DNA of 64,000 nucleotides from Streptomyces sp. cg36 (lineage in GTDB: Bacteria; Actinomycetota; Actinomycetes; Streptomycetales; Streptomycetaceae), in NCBI RefSeq assembly GCF_041080675.1, contig NZ_CP163520.1, forward strand, positions 2,666,001-2,730,000. Reading direction: 5' to 3'. A program made the translations under genes and the position numbers. The notes under the pieces are model-generated. The model worked only from the letters and a program-made list of their open reading frames with translations. It made no database searches and was not told the origin of the DNA. Shown here piece by piece: positions 53,624-62,709 of the stretch. The stretch's first letter is position 1; every line of letters starts with the position of its first letter.

Positions 53624-53638
53624 TTCTCTCCGCTCCAG

Positions 53639-53668
53639 GCCCGCCCCGCCCCCGTCCCCGGGGCGGGC
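53639..53668 (+). terminator. Intra-operon hairpin after the binding-protein gene
   Basis: GCCCGCCCC/GGGGCGGGC, 9-bp stem, 15 bases past the stop. Typical attenuating or mRNA-stabilising hairpin between binding-protein and permease genes. Confidence 0.65.
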
Positions 53669-53697
53669 GGCCTGAAGGCTTCTGAAAGGCAACACCC

Positions 53698-54633
53698 GTG
53701 ACTGTTGACGTCAACAAGACGGAGCCGGCGGACACTCCCCCCGCCGCTCCGGAGGCCATCAAAGCGATCCCGGTCCGCCACTACGGCCGGTACGTCTCCG
53801 CCGTGATCGCCATCGCCCTGCTCGCCGCGATCATCTACGCGTTCAGCCAGGGCAAGATCAACTGGGGTGCCATCCCGGACTACTTCTTCGACGACCGCAT
53901 CCTCGACGGTGTCGGCCAGACCCTGCTGCTGACCGTCCTGTCCATGGCGATCGGCATCACGGGCGGCATCCTGCTCGCCGTGATGCGCCTGTCGAAGAAC
54001 CCGGTGACGTCCTCCATCGCCTGGTTCTACATCTGGTTCTTCCGGGGCACCCCGGTCCTGGTCCAGCTGATGGTCTGGTTCAACCTGGGCCTGGTCTTCG
54101 AGTACATCAACCTCGGCCCGATCTACAAGGACTACTGGTCCTCGTTCATGACGCCGCTGCTCACGGCGCTGCTCGGGCTCGGCCTCAACGAGGCCGCGTA
54201 CATGGCGGAGATCTGCCGCGCCGGTCTGCTGGCGGTCGACGAGGGCCAGACCGAGGCCGCCCACGCGCTGGGCATGAGCCACGGCAAGACGCTGCGCCGG
54301 ATCGTGATCCCGCAGGCGATGCGCGTGATCGTGCCGCCGACGGGCAACGAGGTCATCAACATGCTGAAGACCACCTCGCTGGTCTCGGCGGTCCAGTTCT
54401 ACGAACTCCTGCGCCAGGCCCAGGACATCGGCCAGACGTCCGGCGCCTCGGTCGAGATGCTGTTCCTGGCCGCCGCCTGGTACCTGATCCTGACCACGGT
54501 CTTCTCGATCGGCCAGTACTACCTGGAGCGCTACTACGCCCGCGGTTCCACCCGGGCGCTCCCGCCCACCCCGTTCCAGCGAGTCAGGGCCAACCTGACC
54601 TCGCTCCGCAGCACCCCCAAGGTGGTGAGCTGA
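53698..54633 (+). CDS. Amino-acid ABC transporter permease (HisM/GlnP family)
   Basis: 311 residues, GTG start. About five membrane helices; [12 protein letters not shown] and the coupling loop [22 protein letters not shown] are family signatures. The C-terminal 40 residues are basic and cytoplasmic. Its stop overlaps the ATPase start (TGATG). Confidence 0.93.
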   Translation: MTVDVNKTEPADTPPAAPEAIKAIPVRHYGRYVSAVIAIALLAAIIYAFSQGKINWGAIPDYFFDDRILDGVGQTLLLTVLSMAIGITGGILLAVMRLSKNPVTSSIAWFYIWFFRGTPVLVQLMVWFNLGLVFEYINLGPIYKDYWSSFMTPLLTALLGLGLNEAAYMAEICRAGLLAVDEGQTEAAHALGMSHGKTLRRIVIPQAMRVIVPPTGNEVINMLKTTSLVSAVQFYELLRQAQDIGQTSGASVEMLFLAAAWYLILTTVFSIGQYYLERYYARGSTRALPPTPFQRVRANLTSLRSTPKVVS

Positions 54634-55394
54634 TGACCGCCATGGTGAAGTCCGAAGGCGTGCACAAGTCCTACGGATCCGTCGAGGTCCTCAAGGGCAT
54701 CGACCTGGAGGTGGCCGAGGGCGAGGTGTTCTGCCTGATCGGCCCGTCCGGCTCCGGCAAGTCGACCTTCCTGCGGTGCATCAACCACCTGGAGAAGATC
54801 AACGCCGGCCGGCTGTACGTCGACGGCGAGCTCGTCGGCTACCGCCAGAAGGGCGACAAGCTCTACGAGCTGAAGGACAGCGAGGTCGCGCTCAAGCGCC
54901 GCGACATCGGCATGGTCTTCCAGCGCTTCAACCTGTTCCCGCACATGACGGCGCTGGAGAACGTCATGGAGGCGCCGATCCAGGTCAGGGGCGAGAGCAA
55001 GGCGGTGGTCCGCGAGCGCGCCCAGAAGCTGCTCGACCGGGTCGGCCTGGCCGACAAGGCGGGGAACTACCCCTCGCAGCTCTCCGGCGGCCAGCAGCAG
55101 CGCGTGGCGATCGCCCGCGCGCTGGCCATGGAGCCCAAGCTGATGCTCTTCGACGAGCCGACCTCCGCGCTCGACCCGGAGCTGGTCGGCGACGTCCTGG
55201 ACGTCATGCGCGGTCTGGCCGAGGACGGCATGACCATGGTCGTGGTGACCCACGAGATGGGCTTCGCGCGCGAGGTCGGCGACTCGCTGGTGTTCATGGA
55301 CGGCGGCGTGGTGGTCGAGTCCGGCCACCCGCGCGACGTCCTGACCAACCCGCAGCACGACCGGACGAAGTCGTTCCTGTCGAAGGTCCTGTAG
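54633..55394 (+). CDS. Amino-acid ABC transporter ATP-binding protein
   Basis: 253 residues. Walker [11 protein letters not shown]-loop [11 protein letters not shown], signature LSGGQQQR, Walker [16 protein letters not shown]-loop THEMGFA. GlnQ/HisP class. Completes the polar amino-acid importer with the two preceding genes. Confidence 0.95.
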   Translation: MTAMVKSEGVHKSYGSVEVLKGIDLEVAEGEVFCLIGPSGSGKSTFLRCINHLEKINAGRLYVDGELVGYRQKGDKLYELKDSEVALKRRDIGMVFQRFNLFPHMTALENVMEAPIQVRGESKAVVRERAQKLLDRVGLADKAGNYPSQLSGGQQQRVAIARALAMEPKLMLFDEPTSALDPELVGDVLDVMRGLAEDGMTMVVVTHEMGFAREVGDSLVFMDGGVVVESGHPRDVLTNPQHDRTKSFLSKVL

Positions 55395-55478
55395 TCCGGG
55401 CCCTGTAGTCGAGGCCCTCCGACCGAGGTCCTGTAGTCGAAGATCCTGCGGCCGGCCGACGGGCCGGAGGTACGAGGC

Positions 55479-55511
55479 GGGGCGGTACGGCCGATCGGGC
55501 CGGACCGCCCC
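55479..55511 (+). terminator. Hairpin terminator of the ABC transporter operon
   Basis: GGGGCGGT/ACCGCCCC outer stem plus CGGCC/GGCCG inner stem. Between the stop and the hairpin, CCTGTAGTC is repeated three times (55387, 55402, 55431), probably meaningless slippage. Confidence 0.75.
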
Positions 55512-55603
55512 GTTCGGCGTAGTGGGGTTCCGTCCCCGCCGGGGCCGCTCACGTAATACCCTCGGATGGCATCCAGCCGTTACTGCCGCCGTAAGGATCA
55601 CAA

Positions 55604-56233
55604 GTGGAACTGGCCTATTACTCGGACTACGCCGTGCGCCTGGTCAACACCGAGGAGCCGGCCCGCAACAAGGATTCCCTGACGACGGTCGAGGTGATCC
55701 GCGAGCTCTTCGGCTCCGAGTCCATGACGGCCCGCCGCGCCACCGAGGCCGACGTACCCCGGCTGCGGGCGGTGCGGGCCCGGCTGCGGGCCGTGTTCGA
55801 GGCGGCGGACGAGGGCGAGGAAACCCGGGCGGTGGACCTGCTGAACTCGCTGCTCCTGGAGTTCCCGGTCAGCCCGCAGGTCTCCGGCCACGACCACCGG
55901 GACGAGGACGGCCGCCCGCTGTGGCACATGCACCTGGCGGACCACACCTCCAACGCGACGGCGGGCTACGCGGCGCTCGCCTCCATGGGACTGGCCTTCC
56001 ACCTGACCGAGTACGGGGTGGACCGGCTCGGCCTGTGCCAGGCAGCACCGTGCCGCAACGCCTACCTCGACACCTCCACCAACCGCTCCCGGCGCTACTG
56101 CTCCGACCGGTGCGCGACCCGGGCGAACGTGGCCGCCTACCGCGCCCGCAAGCGCCTGGAGACCGACCGGTCCGCGAACACCGGCCGGACCGCCGAGAGC
56201 ACCCAGGACAGCAGCACCCCCACCGAGCGCTGA
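55604..56233 (+). CDS. CGNR zinc finger protein (ABATE-type regulator)
   Basis: 209 residues, GTG start after AAGGATCACAA. The N-terminal stress-associated domain (YYSDYAVRLVNTEEP) is followed by a zinc finger CQAAPCRNAYLDTSTNRSRR then YCSDRCATRANVAAYRARKR (about 143-182). Likely a DNA-binding regulator. The Thr/Ser-rich tail overlaps the convergent sodX gene by 97 bp. Confidence 0.9.
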   Translation: MELAYYSDYAVRLVNTEEPARNKDSLTTVEVIRELFGSESMTARRATEADVPRLRAVRARLRAVFEAADEGEETRAVDLLNSLLLEFPVSPQVSGHDHRDEDGRPLWHMHLADHTSNATAGYAALASMGLAFHLTEYGVDRLGLCQAAPCRNAYLDTSTNRSRRYCSDRCATRANVAAYRARKRLETDRSANTGRTAESTQDSSTPTER

Positions 56234-56562
56234 CGCCCGGGCAGCAGCGGCCGGTACCGCCCGCGCACCCGCCCCAGCACCAGCTCGCACGGCACGGTCC
56301 CGAAGGCCCGGCTGTCCACGACCTCGTCGTCCGGATTGTCCCCGAGCACCCACCAGCCGCCCTCACGCAGCTCGATCAGCCGCTTGACGATGAGCAGGTC
56401 CTGCTGGAGCGGGTGCCGCAGCACCGCGACGTCGCCCGCCCGCAGCTCGCTCCCGTAGTGCACCAGCAGCTGATCACCGTGGAGCAGCGTCGGCACCATG
56501 GAGGTCCCCGTCACCTCCGCGATCCCCAACGGCACCTTCGGCTCCCGCCCCTGATCCGTCAT
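56137..56562 (-). CDS. sodX: Nickel-type superoxide dismutase maturation protease
   Basis: 141 residues, S26 (signal peptidase/LexA-like) family. TGTSMVPTL carries the Ser nucleophile and LIVKRLIEL the Lys general base; GDNPDDEVVDSRAFG is the third family box. It removes the SodN propeptide to expose the Ni-binding His1. It is divergent from sodN, its known partner. ATG at 56562 follows GGGAGGTGGG. Last third is basic and overlaps the CGNR gene. Confidence 0.92.
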   Translation of the reverse strand: MTDQGREPKVPLGIAEVTGTSMVPTLLHGDQLLVHYGSELRAGDVAVLRHPLQQDLLIVKRLIELREGGWWVLGDNPDDEVVDSRAFGTVPCELVLGRVRGRYRPLLPGRQRSVGVLLSWVLSAVRPVFADRSVSRRLRAR

Positions 56563-56728
56563 CCGCCACCCACCTCCCGCTACCCGGTCCACACCCACGG
56601 TACGTTCCGCCACGGGCCCCGTGGTGGCCCTGGACTTTTGTCCTAAGCCCCCGGGGGCACTCGCGAAAACAGGTCACTCACCGAGTAATGTCCCACCTGA
56701 GAAGACGATCACGAGGAAGGACAGCTCA

Positions 56729-57124
56729 ATGCTTTCCCGCCTGTTTGCCCCCAAGGTGAAGGTCAGCGCCCACTGCGACCTGCCCTGCGGCGTGTACGAC
56801 CCGGCCCAGGCCCGCATCGAGGCCGAGTCGGTCAAGGCAGTCCAGGAGAAGTTCCAGGCCAACGAGGACCCGCACTTCCGTGCGCGTGCCGTGGTCATCA
56901 AGGAGCAGCGCGCCGAGCTCGCCAAGCACCACGTCTCGGTGCTCTGGAGCGACTACTTCAAGCCCCCGCACTTCGAGAAGTACCCCCAGCTCCACCAGCT
57001 GGTCAACGACACCCTCAAGGCCCTGTCGGCCGCGAAGGCGTCGACGGACCCGAAGACCGGCGAGAAGGCCCTTGAGCTGATCGCCGAGATCGACCGGATC
57101 TTCTGGGAGACGAAGAAGGCTTGA
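56729..57124 (+). CDS. sodN: Nickel superoxide dismutase
   Basis: 131 residues. A 14-residue propeptide ends before HCDLPCGVYDPAQ, the nickel hook (His1, Cys2, Cys6 of the mature enzyme). The rest is the four-helix bundle. It converts superoxide to oxygen and peroxide in the cytoplasm as a hexamer. ATG at 56729 with GAGGAAGGACAG upstream. In Streptomyces, sodN is induced by nickel. A T-tracted terminator follows. Confidence 0.97.
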   Translation: MLSRLFAPKVKVSAHCDLPCGVYDPAQARIEAESVKAVQEKFQANEDPHFRARAVVIKEQRAELAKHHVSVLWSDYFKPPHFEKYPQLHQLVNDTLKALSAAKASTDPKTGEKALELIAEIDRIFWETKKA

Positions 57125-57175
57125 TCTGGCTGGGCCGTCCGCCCCGCGCTTCCGCGGGCCGCATCGCCTACCCGT

Positions 57176-57235
57176 CCGCACCCGGCCCGCAGGCCGCCGA
57201 AATCGGCGTCCGTGGCGAGCCGGGTGCGGTTTTTT
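57176..57235 (+). terminator. Intrinsic terminator of sodN
   Basis: CCGCACCCGGC (57176-57186) pairs perfectly with GCCGGGTGCGG (57219-57229), followed by six Ts. The 32-base loop can fold further. Confidence 0.85.
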
Positions 57236-57418
57236 CTTCGGGCCTCAAGTGGGGGTGGCTCCGCACCTCCGACCGCACCCGCAAGGCCATCACCTCGCTC
57301 CGCTCCACCCTCGCGGTCTACCGGCGTCGTCGCGTCCCCGGCGCCGCCGATCTGGCCCGCCGCGCCCACGAGGCGCTCGCCTGAGATGCCCAACACCCCG
57401 CCTACCGAAGGGAACATC

Positions 57419-57916
57419 GTGGCCCAGCAGACCAACGACCGCCCCCGAGCCCTCAAGCCCGCGCTCGAGTCGATGACCCTGCTGGTCGCCGCCGTCATCG
57501 TCCACGACAAAGCCACCAATCGCGTCGTCCTCCTCCAGCGCAGCCAGAACGCCAAGTTCGCCCAGGGCATGTGGGACCTCCCCGTCGGCAAGAGCGAGCC
57601 GGGCGAACCCATCACGGAGACCGCGGTCCGCGAGCTCTACGAGGAGACCGGCCTCACCGTGGAGCCCGAGTCCCTCAAGGTCGCCCACATCATCCACGGC
57701 GCTTGGGGCGTCGAGGCCCCCAACGGCTTCCTCACGGTCGTCTTCACCGCTGAGGAATGGACCGGCGAACCCGAAAACCGCGAACCCCGCAAGCACTCCC
57801 AGGTTCGCTGGGTCGACGCCGACGCCATCCCCGCGGAGTTCGTGGAGACCACCGCCAGGGCCCTCCACGGCTACCTCGCGGGTGGTCCGGAAGTCTCCCT
57901 CGACGGCTGGCAATAG
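57419..57916 (+). CDS. NUDIX hydrolase
   Basis: 165 residues. The Nudix box G-x5-E-x7-REUxEExGU is seen as GKSEPGE followed by REL(Y)EETGL (about 60-82). Hydrolyses a nucleoside diphosphate derivative. GTG at 57419 is preferred because AAGGGA precedes it; an ATG 11 codons earlier lies one base after the stop of a short open frame (ending 57384) that has no credible start codon and may be a remnant. Confidence 0.9.
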   Translation: MAQQTNDRPRALKPALESMTLLVAAVIVHDKATNRVVLLQRSQNAKFAQGMWDLPVGKSEPGEPITETAVRELYEETGLTVEPESLKVAHIIHGAWGVEAPNGFLTVVFTAEEWTGEPENREPRKHSQVRWVDADAIPAEFVETTARALHGYLAGGPEVSLDGWQ

Positions 57917-57963
57917 AGCACTCCACATTCGTCCTCGGTTGCCCAGGGTCAGCCGCCCAATGA

Positions 57964-58254
57964 CCGGACCGCGAGCTGGATGCCGCCTTGCACGTGGGCC
58001 ACGACCTGCTCTCCGCCGACCCGGCCCTCGGCTCGGTCTGCGTGGTCCACCAGCTCGACGCCCTCCGGGACCTGTTGGCTCCGCATCGCGGATACCCACC
58101 CGTACGGGATTGCCTGACGCGCTTCCCCGACGTACGGCGGACCAGAATGCTTCTGCTCGCCGACGGTCGTCCTCGGTACCTCCGCGACGGCCGGCCGGTC
58201 CTGCCCGCGGTGCCACAGGTCGATGGCCGTCAGGGAGGTCAGAGCGCGAGCTGA
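57964..58254 (+). pseudogene. Probable gene remnant lacking a start
   Basis: An open frame follows a TGA at 57961 and encodes about 96 residues beginning PDRELDAALHVGHDLLSADP and containing VVHQLDALRDLLAPHRGY, which looks like a helical protein segment, not random sequence. No good start codon or RBS is present. An intrinsic terminator on the same strand follows at 58284. Best read as the 3' part of a decayed gene; origin unknown. The rest of 57917-58365 holds nothing else I can support. Confidence 0.35.
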
Positions 58255-58283
58255 GCACCCCGCCTTCCGCCAGCGGTACCCGC

Positions 58284-58324
58284 AACACCCGGCATCCGCG
58301 CGGAGCCGGGTGTTGTCGGTTTTT
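58284..58324 (+). terminator. Intrinsic terminator, plus strand
   Basis: AACACCCGGC/GCCGGGTGTT 10-bp stem followed by GTCGGTTTTT. Serves the NUDIX transcript or the decayed gene. Confidence 0.75.
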
Positions 58325-58365
58325 CGACCCTGGGGCATCCGCTGCGGGCAGGGTGGGAAGTAGCC

Positions 58366-59283
58366 GTGCTGGTAGGACATCGGTGGTCGCGGGGCGGCCG
58401 GGTGGGGGGAGGGGTGTTGGGGGGCCACGGCTTACTCGCGGGTGGGCGGGTCGACGTCGTGCGGGCCGGGGGGCTGTGGCGGGTCACCCGGGACTGGCAT
58501 CCGGGGCTGCGGCCCTTCCTGCGCAGTTACGCCGGGTACTGGGACTCGGGGCTCTCGCCGTACGAGGTGCGGGTCGTGCCGACCGGGCGGGCCGTCTTGG
58601 TCATCAACCTCGGGGAGCCGTTCGCCCAGGTGCGCCGGATCGGGGCGCCCGGCACGGGCAGCGGGCGGATCGGTTCGCTGGTGGTCGGGCTGGAGGACAG
58701 CCCCACGCTCTGCGGCCACCACGGCGGGCAGGAGGCGATCCGGCTGGAACTCACCCCGCTGGGCGCGTTCCGGCTGTTCGCCCTGCCCCTGGGCGAGCTC
58801 GCCCAGCACGTCGTCGAGCTCCACCACGTCCTGGGCCCCGGCGCCGAACTGCTGGCGGAGCGGCTGGCGGCCACCGTGGACTGGGCCGAGCGGTTCGACC
58901 TGCTGGACGCCGCGCTCCTGGACCGCCTCGCCCGGGGCCCCGACCCCGCCCCGGAGGTCGGCCACGCCTACCGGCTGCTCGCCCGTACCGCCGGGACCAT
59001 CCCGGTCGCCCGGCTCAGCGCCGAAGTCGGCTGGAGCAAGGGGTACTTGATCCGCCGGTTCACCGAGCAGATCGGCCTCACCCCCAAGACGTACGGGCGG
59101 GTGTTGCGCTTCGACCGGGCCGTACGGATGCTCGCCCGCGGCACCGCCACCCTCGCCGAGACCTCCGCGCTCTGCGGCTTCTACGACCAGGCGCACCTCA
59201 ACCGCGAGTTCCGCGCGCTGGCCGGCACCACTCCCGGCCGGATGCTGGCGGCCCGCCGGGTGGAGGGGGCCCTCCCCCTGTGA
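58366..59283 (+). CDS. AraC-family transcriptional regulator
   Basis: 305 residues. The N-terminal cupin-like sensing domain spans about 45-185 (WDSGLSPYEVRVVPTGRAVL). The C-terminal double HTH (about 205-298) contains VARLSAEVGWSKGYLIRRFTE and ETSALCGFYDQAHLNREF then FRALAGTTPGRML. GTG with GGGAAG upstream is chosen; a later GTG at 58411 is possible because the first 30 residues are low in information. Target unknown; the VOC gene downstream is a candidate. Confidence 0.87.
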   Translation: MLVGHRWSRGGRVGGGVLGGHGLLAGGRVDVVRAGGLWRVTRDWHPGLRPFLRSYAGYWDSGLSPYEVRVVPTGRAVLVINLGEPFAQVRRIGAPGTGSGRIGSLVVGLEDSPTLCGHHGGQEAIRLELTPLGAFRLFALPLGELAQHVVELHHVLGPGAELLAERLAATVDWAERFDLLDAALLDRLARGPDPAPEVGHAYRLLARTAGTIPVARLSAEVGWSKGYLIRRFTEQIGLTPKTYGRVLRFDRAVRMLARGTATLAETSALCGFYDQAHLNREFRALAGTTPGRMLAARRVEGALPL

Positions 59284-59364
59284 GCCCGCGCGCCCCGGCT
59301 GCGCTGCGCGTACGCCCGTACGGGGCCCGGTCCCGCCCCCGTACGGTCGCGGTAAATTCAAGCC

Positions 59365-59772
59365 ATGGCACCTCTTGAACCTCCGTACACCCGGCTCCTG
59401 GTGGAGCGTTTCGAGCCGACCTTCCGCTTCTACGCGGCCGTGCTGCCCGGACTCAGCGGCTGCTCGCTGGCGCGCGGCACCGAGTCGTCCGGCTACGCCA
59501 GTTGGGACGACTGCGAGGGGCGCACCACCTTCGCCCTGTTCTCACGGGCCGCGATGGCCGCGGCGGTCGGCGCGGAGAACGTACCGGCGGGGGCGTCCGT
59601 GGTCATCCGGGTGGACGGGCCGGGGGCGCTGGACGCCGGTGTCGAGCTGTGCACCTCGGCGGGCGCCACGGTGGTGGCCCCCGCCCAGGACCGGCCGCAG
59701 TGGGGCCCGACCATGCGGGCCGCCCATCTCCACGACCCGGACGGCAACTTGGTCGAGCTCCAGACCTATTGA
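59365..59772 (+). CDS. VOC/glyoxalase-fold protein
   Basis: 135 residues with the paired beta-alpha-beta-beta-beta units of the vicinal oxygen chelate superfamily. The C-terminal DPDGNLVELQ carries the conserved metal-ligand Glu; the first unit has VERFEPTFRFYAAVLPGL. Might act in resistance or dioxygenase-like chemistry. The 202 bases after it hold no gene. Confidence 0.82.
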   Translation: MAPLEPPYTRLLVERFEPTFRFYAAVLPGLSGCSLARGTESSGYASWDDCEGRTTFALFSRAAMAAAVGAENVPAGASVVIRVDGPGALDAGVELCTSAGATVVAPAQDRPQWGPTMRAAHLHDPDGNLVELQTY

Positions 59773-59974
59773 CCGCCGAGGCGGGCCGAGCCGGGTCGCC
59801 GGGCGGGGCGGGACGGGTCCGCCCGGCCTCGGGTCGCCTCACCACTCCCCGCCGCCACTGCCCCGCAGGGCCACCGGGCGGGGCCCGGCGAGACCACTGA
59901 CCGGGGTCCGGCCCTGCCTCGGGGCGCCGCCGAGCGGTGACGCCGGCCAGCCCCGCCGCCCCCGAACGGACTCC

Positions 59975-60337
59975 CTACCCCCCGCCCAACCCCACCCGCA
60001 CCAGCTGAATCACCTCGTCCTCCGTCAGCCCCAGGCCCCGCGCCTCCTCCGCGAGCTCCCTCACCCGTACCATCAGCCGGGCCCGGGCGGTCGAGGTCGT
60101 CGAGTCGACCACGGCCGCGCCGCGGCCCCGGCGCAGTTCGATGAGGCCCTCCTCGCGCAGCCGCTGGTAGCCGCGCAGCACGGTGTGGACGTTGACGCCG
60201 AGGGAGCCGGCGAGGACGCGTGCGGCGGGCAGCCGTTCGCCCGGCCGGACCGTTCCCTCGGCGATCGCGCGCCGCACGGACGCGGCGATCTGGTCGCCCA
60301 GCGGCACCGGGGACGCCGGATCCACCCGGAACAGCAT
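59975..60337 (-). CDS. GntR-family (YtrA-type) regulator
   Basis: 120 residues, short form with almost only the winged helix: PLGDQIAASVRRAIAEGTV and LAGSLGVNVHTVLRGYQRLR, then a short dimerisation helix. It overlaps the membrane protein gene stop by one base (TGATG), so both are one operon. The palindrome at 61316-61340 in front of that operon is its probable binding site. Confidence 0.9.
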   Translation of the reverse strand: MLFRVDPASPVPLGDQIAASVRRAIAEGTVRPGERLPAARVLAGSLGVNVHTVLRGYQRLREEGLIELRRGRGAAVVDSTTSTARARLMVRVRELAEEARGLGLTEDEVIQLVRVGLGGG

Positions 60338-61317
60338 CAGCCCCGCGCCCCCTCGCGCTCGGCCAGCGTGTTGAGCAGGGCCGCGGCCGTGGCGGAGTCG
60401 GAGACCGTCACGGCGAACTCCCGCCCGCCCGAGCGCCGCACCACGATGGCCTCGCCGGAGCGCAGGATCAGCCCGGAGCGCCCGGGCCGCACCCGGTAGC
60501 CCCATCCCCCGTACTCCGCGAGGGCCTTGACCTCCCGGCTCACCGCCCGGTCCACGTCGGCCAGCGGTATCCGCACCCGGGGCCACGGCAGCGGGGTCGG
60601 GCGGGCGGTCAGACCGTGCCGGTCCACGATGACGTACGGGCAGGAGCAGGCGAGGATCAGCACCCCGCACACCAGGGGCGCGGCGGCCCGGCCCCAGCCG
60701 TACACGTACGTCAGCGCGCCGCCCGCCACCAGCAGCGCCAACCCGGCCGCGCAGAGCGCGCGCGAGGGGGCCAGCCGGGCCCAGCCCGCCAGTTCGCCGT
60801 CCGCGAGGTCGAGGCGCGCCACCGCGCCGGTCCCCTCGGAGGGCGCGGGCGGCGGCAGGTCGACGCGGCGCAGCAGCAGCGCCCCCGCCCCGGCGGCGAG
60901 CGCGGCCACCGCGAGGGCCACGGCCAACTGCCACCACGGCAGCCGCACTCCGCTCCCGTCGGGCGCGTCGAGGTTCGCGAAGAGTGCCGCCGCCATCAGG
61001 TATCCGGTCAGGCCCGCGGTCGCGTATCCGGCGTGGACGGTCCAGCGCGCGCCGCGCCGGGTGAAGTCGGCGGTGGCCGCGACGGCCGCCCACACCACCG
61101 CGAGCCCGGCGGCCAGGCCGATGTTCACGCCCACGTACGCGCCCCGGCCGCTGTAGCCGTCGGCGGCGCCGTTCCCGTCGAAGTGGGTGGCCAGGCTGTG
61201 CGGCAGCCGGTCTCGGAGGGCGAGGAAGAGGCCCAGGTCGACGGCGAGGGCCCCCAGGAACGGCAGTACGGAGAGCGCGATCAGGTGGTACCGGGCACGG
61301 TTCGTCGAAACCTTCAT
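60337..61317 (-). CDS. DUF1648-type membrane protein
   Basis: 326 residues. About six to seven membrane helices; LPHSLATHFDGNGAADGY near the N-terminus is the DUF1648 hallmark. A C-terminal soluble stretch with RIPLADVDRAVSREVKAL follows. Gene pairs of this kind with a YtrA-like regulator are common in Actinobacteria, often linked to cell-envelope stress. ATG at 61317 lies inside the operator, suggesting a leaderless or very short leader. Confidence 0.82.
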   Translation of the reverse strand: MKVSTNRARYHLIALSVLPFLGALAVDLGLFLALRDRLPHSLATHFDGNGAADGYSGRGAYVGVNIGLAAGLAVVWAAVAATADFTRRGARWTVHAGYATAGLTGYLMAAALFANLDAPDGSGVRLPWWQLAVALAVAALAAGAGALLLRRVDLPPPAPSEGTGAVARLDLADGELAGWARLAPSRALCAAGLALLVAGGALTYVYGWGRAAAPLVCGVLILACSCPYVIVDRHGLTARPTPLPWPRVRIPLADVDRAVSREVKALAEYGGWGYRVRPGRSGLILRSGEAIVVRRSGGREFAVTVSDSATAAALLNTLAEREGARG

Positions 61318-61340
61318 TGTTCGCACAGTAGTAGAACAAT
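61316..61340 (-). promoter_or_regulatory. GntR/YtrA-type operator overlapping a start codon
   Basis: ATTGTTC-N11-GAACAAT, a perfect 7-bp inverted repeat. Its left arm includes two bases of the start codon at 61317-61315. The centre TACTACT (minus strand) could be the -10. Confidence 0.68.
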
Positions 61341-61494
61341 CGAACGCCGAGGAGGCCAAGTGGGCTTCTCTGACGTACTTCTGACGTGACGCCAAAGAAC
61401 GTGACACCGCGCACGCCGCAGACGTCGCGCACGCCCGTGACAGGTGTGGCCCTGCCGCCCCGGACGGTTCCCGGCGCGGCAGGGCCACAGGTGG

Positions 61495-61938
61495 TCAGAT
61501 GCTGTCGAGTACGGAGTGCTGGAGGCGCGCGCCTTGCGGGAGTTGGCGCCGGATGTCGTTCAGCGCCGAGCCGAAGTCCAGCTCGCCGCGCCCCGTCGCG
61601 TACACCGCTCCCCCGAGGTGCAGCGCGAGCCCCAGGTCGGGCTCCGGCGGTTTGAGCGAGATCAGGCAGCTCAGCGTGGCCTGCTGGACCCCGCCGTCGG
61701 CGGAGGCGACGGGGAGCGGCATGTCCCATTCGAGGACGAAGTCGCGCAGGGCGCCGCCGTCGAGCGCGAACGAACCCTCCGTCGGTATGCCCGGTACCGG
61801 GCCGAGCGAGTCGAACCCCGCTCCGGCGAAGTCGACCCCCCTGATACGGGTGTGCAGCCGCGCCCCGTCAGTGGTGATCGTCAGCGCTTCGGATCCATGG
61901 CGGTCTCGGTACCAGCCCGCCCAGGACTGTGGTGTCAT
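61495..61938 (-). CDS. DUF6304-like small protein
   Basis: 147 residues. WAGWYRDRHGSEALTIT and TRIRGVDFAGAGFDSLG at the N-terminus recall an uncharacterised actinobacterial family (DUF6304 from memory). Mainly beta-strands; no catalytic motif. The ATG follows no outstanding RBS but starts at a conserved position. Function unknown. Confidence 0.62.
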   Translation of the reverse strand: MTPQSWAGWYRDRHGSEALTITTDGARLHTRIRGVDFAGAGFDSLGPVPGIPTEGSFALDGGALRDFVLEWDMPLPVASADGGVQQATLSCLISLKPPEPDLGLALHLGGAVYATGRGELDFGSALNDIRRQLPQGARLQHSVLDSI

Positions 61939-61996
61939 GGGCGGGAGATTAGCGGCGCACCCTGCCGTTCGTCACAGGGCGTGACCGAAATGGGAG

Positions 61997-62572
61997 TTAC
62001 CGCTTCCTTGCGTAAGTGGTGACGACTGTACCGTTTTCGAAGGTACGGCTGTCCGTCGGCACGAACGAGCGGGGCGAGAACTCGGCCCGGAACAGCGGGA
62101 TTCCGGCGCCCGCGACGATCGGATAGCTCTTGATCACGAGCTCGTCGATCTCGTCGACGAGCTGGCCCGCGAGGTCGGCCCCGCCGCACAGGTAGATGTC
62201 GGCGCCCGCCTCCTTCTTGAGCTCGCGGACGAACGGGACCGGGTCGCCGGAGACGATCTCCACGGCCGGGTCGGGGGACTCGGCGAGGCTGCGCGAGAAG
62301 ACGATCTGGCGCAGGTGCGCGTACGGGCTGGTGATGCCGTGGCGCAGGCCCGGTTCGTACGAGGCGCGCCCCATCAGCACCGTGTCGTACCGGCCGAGCG
62401 GCGCGTCGGCGGCACCCAGGGCCTGACGGGCGGCGGTCGGCAGGGCGTCCGGCATCTCGCGCGCCATGAAGCCCGCGAACTCCTCGCTCACCGGATAGAA
62501 GTCGAACGACCCGTCCGGACCGGCGATGAAGCCGTCGATGGTGAGGGCGATGTAATACGAAAGCTTGCGCAA
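61997..62572 (-). CDS. Dihydrofolate reductase/RibD-type reductase
   Basis: 191 residues. LSYYIALTIDGFIAGPDG, VLMGRASYE and DIYLCGGADLAGQLVDEIDEL are the RibD C-terminal/DHFR-like signatures, indicating NADPH binding. Starts with TTG at 62572, preceded by AAGAGG at 5 bases. Divergent from the TetR gene, with a palindrome in between, so probably its target. Confidence 0.87.
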   Translation of the reverse strand: MRKLSYYIALTIDGFIAGPDGSFDFYPVSEEFAGFMAREMPDALPTAARQALGAADAPLGRYDTVLMGRASYEPGLRHGITSPYAHLRQIVFSRSLAESPDPAVEIVSGDPVPFVRELKKEAGADIYLCGGADLAGQLVDEIDELVIKSYPIVAGAGIPLFRAEFSPRSFVPTDSRTFENGTVVTTYARKR

Positions 62573-62647
62573 ACTGACCTCTTCGGTTCGGGAGTGCGGT
62601 CGGTGTGGCTGGCACGGTCGACGCGGTCGGCACGCTCGGATCGCCAA

Positions 62648-62679
62648 CCACTTCACGTAAAGTACTTTGGACGTAGTGG
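62648..62679. promoter_or_regulatory. TetR-type operator between divergent genes
   Basis: A 32-bp dyad centred on AAAGTACTTT (62659-62668) with outer arms CCACT (62648) and AGTGG (62679) sharing the same centre. It lies between the reductase and TetR starts, as expected for a TetR controlling both. Confidence 0.68.
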
Positions 62680-62709
62680 TTGCGCAATCCCTTTGAGAGA
62701 GGAACGCGG

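Noticed and set aside
57121..57384. Small gene ending one base before an alternative NUDIX start
   Set aside because: The only possible start is a TTG overlapping the end of sodN and the frame runs through the sodN terminator hairpin.
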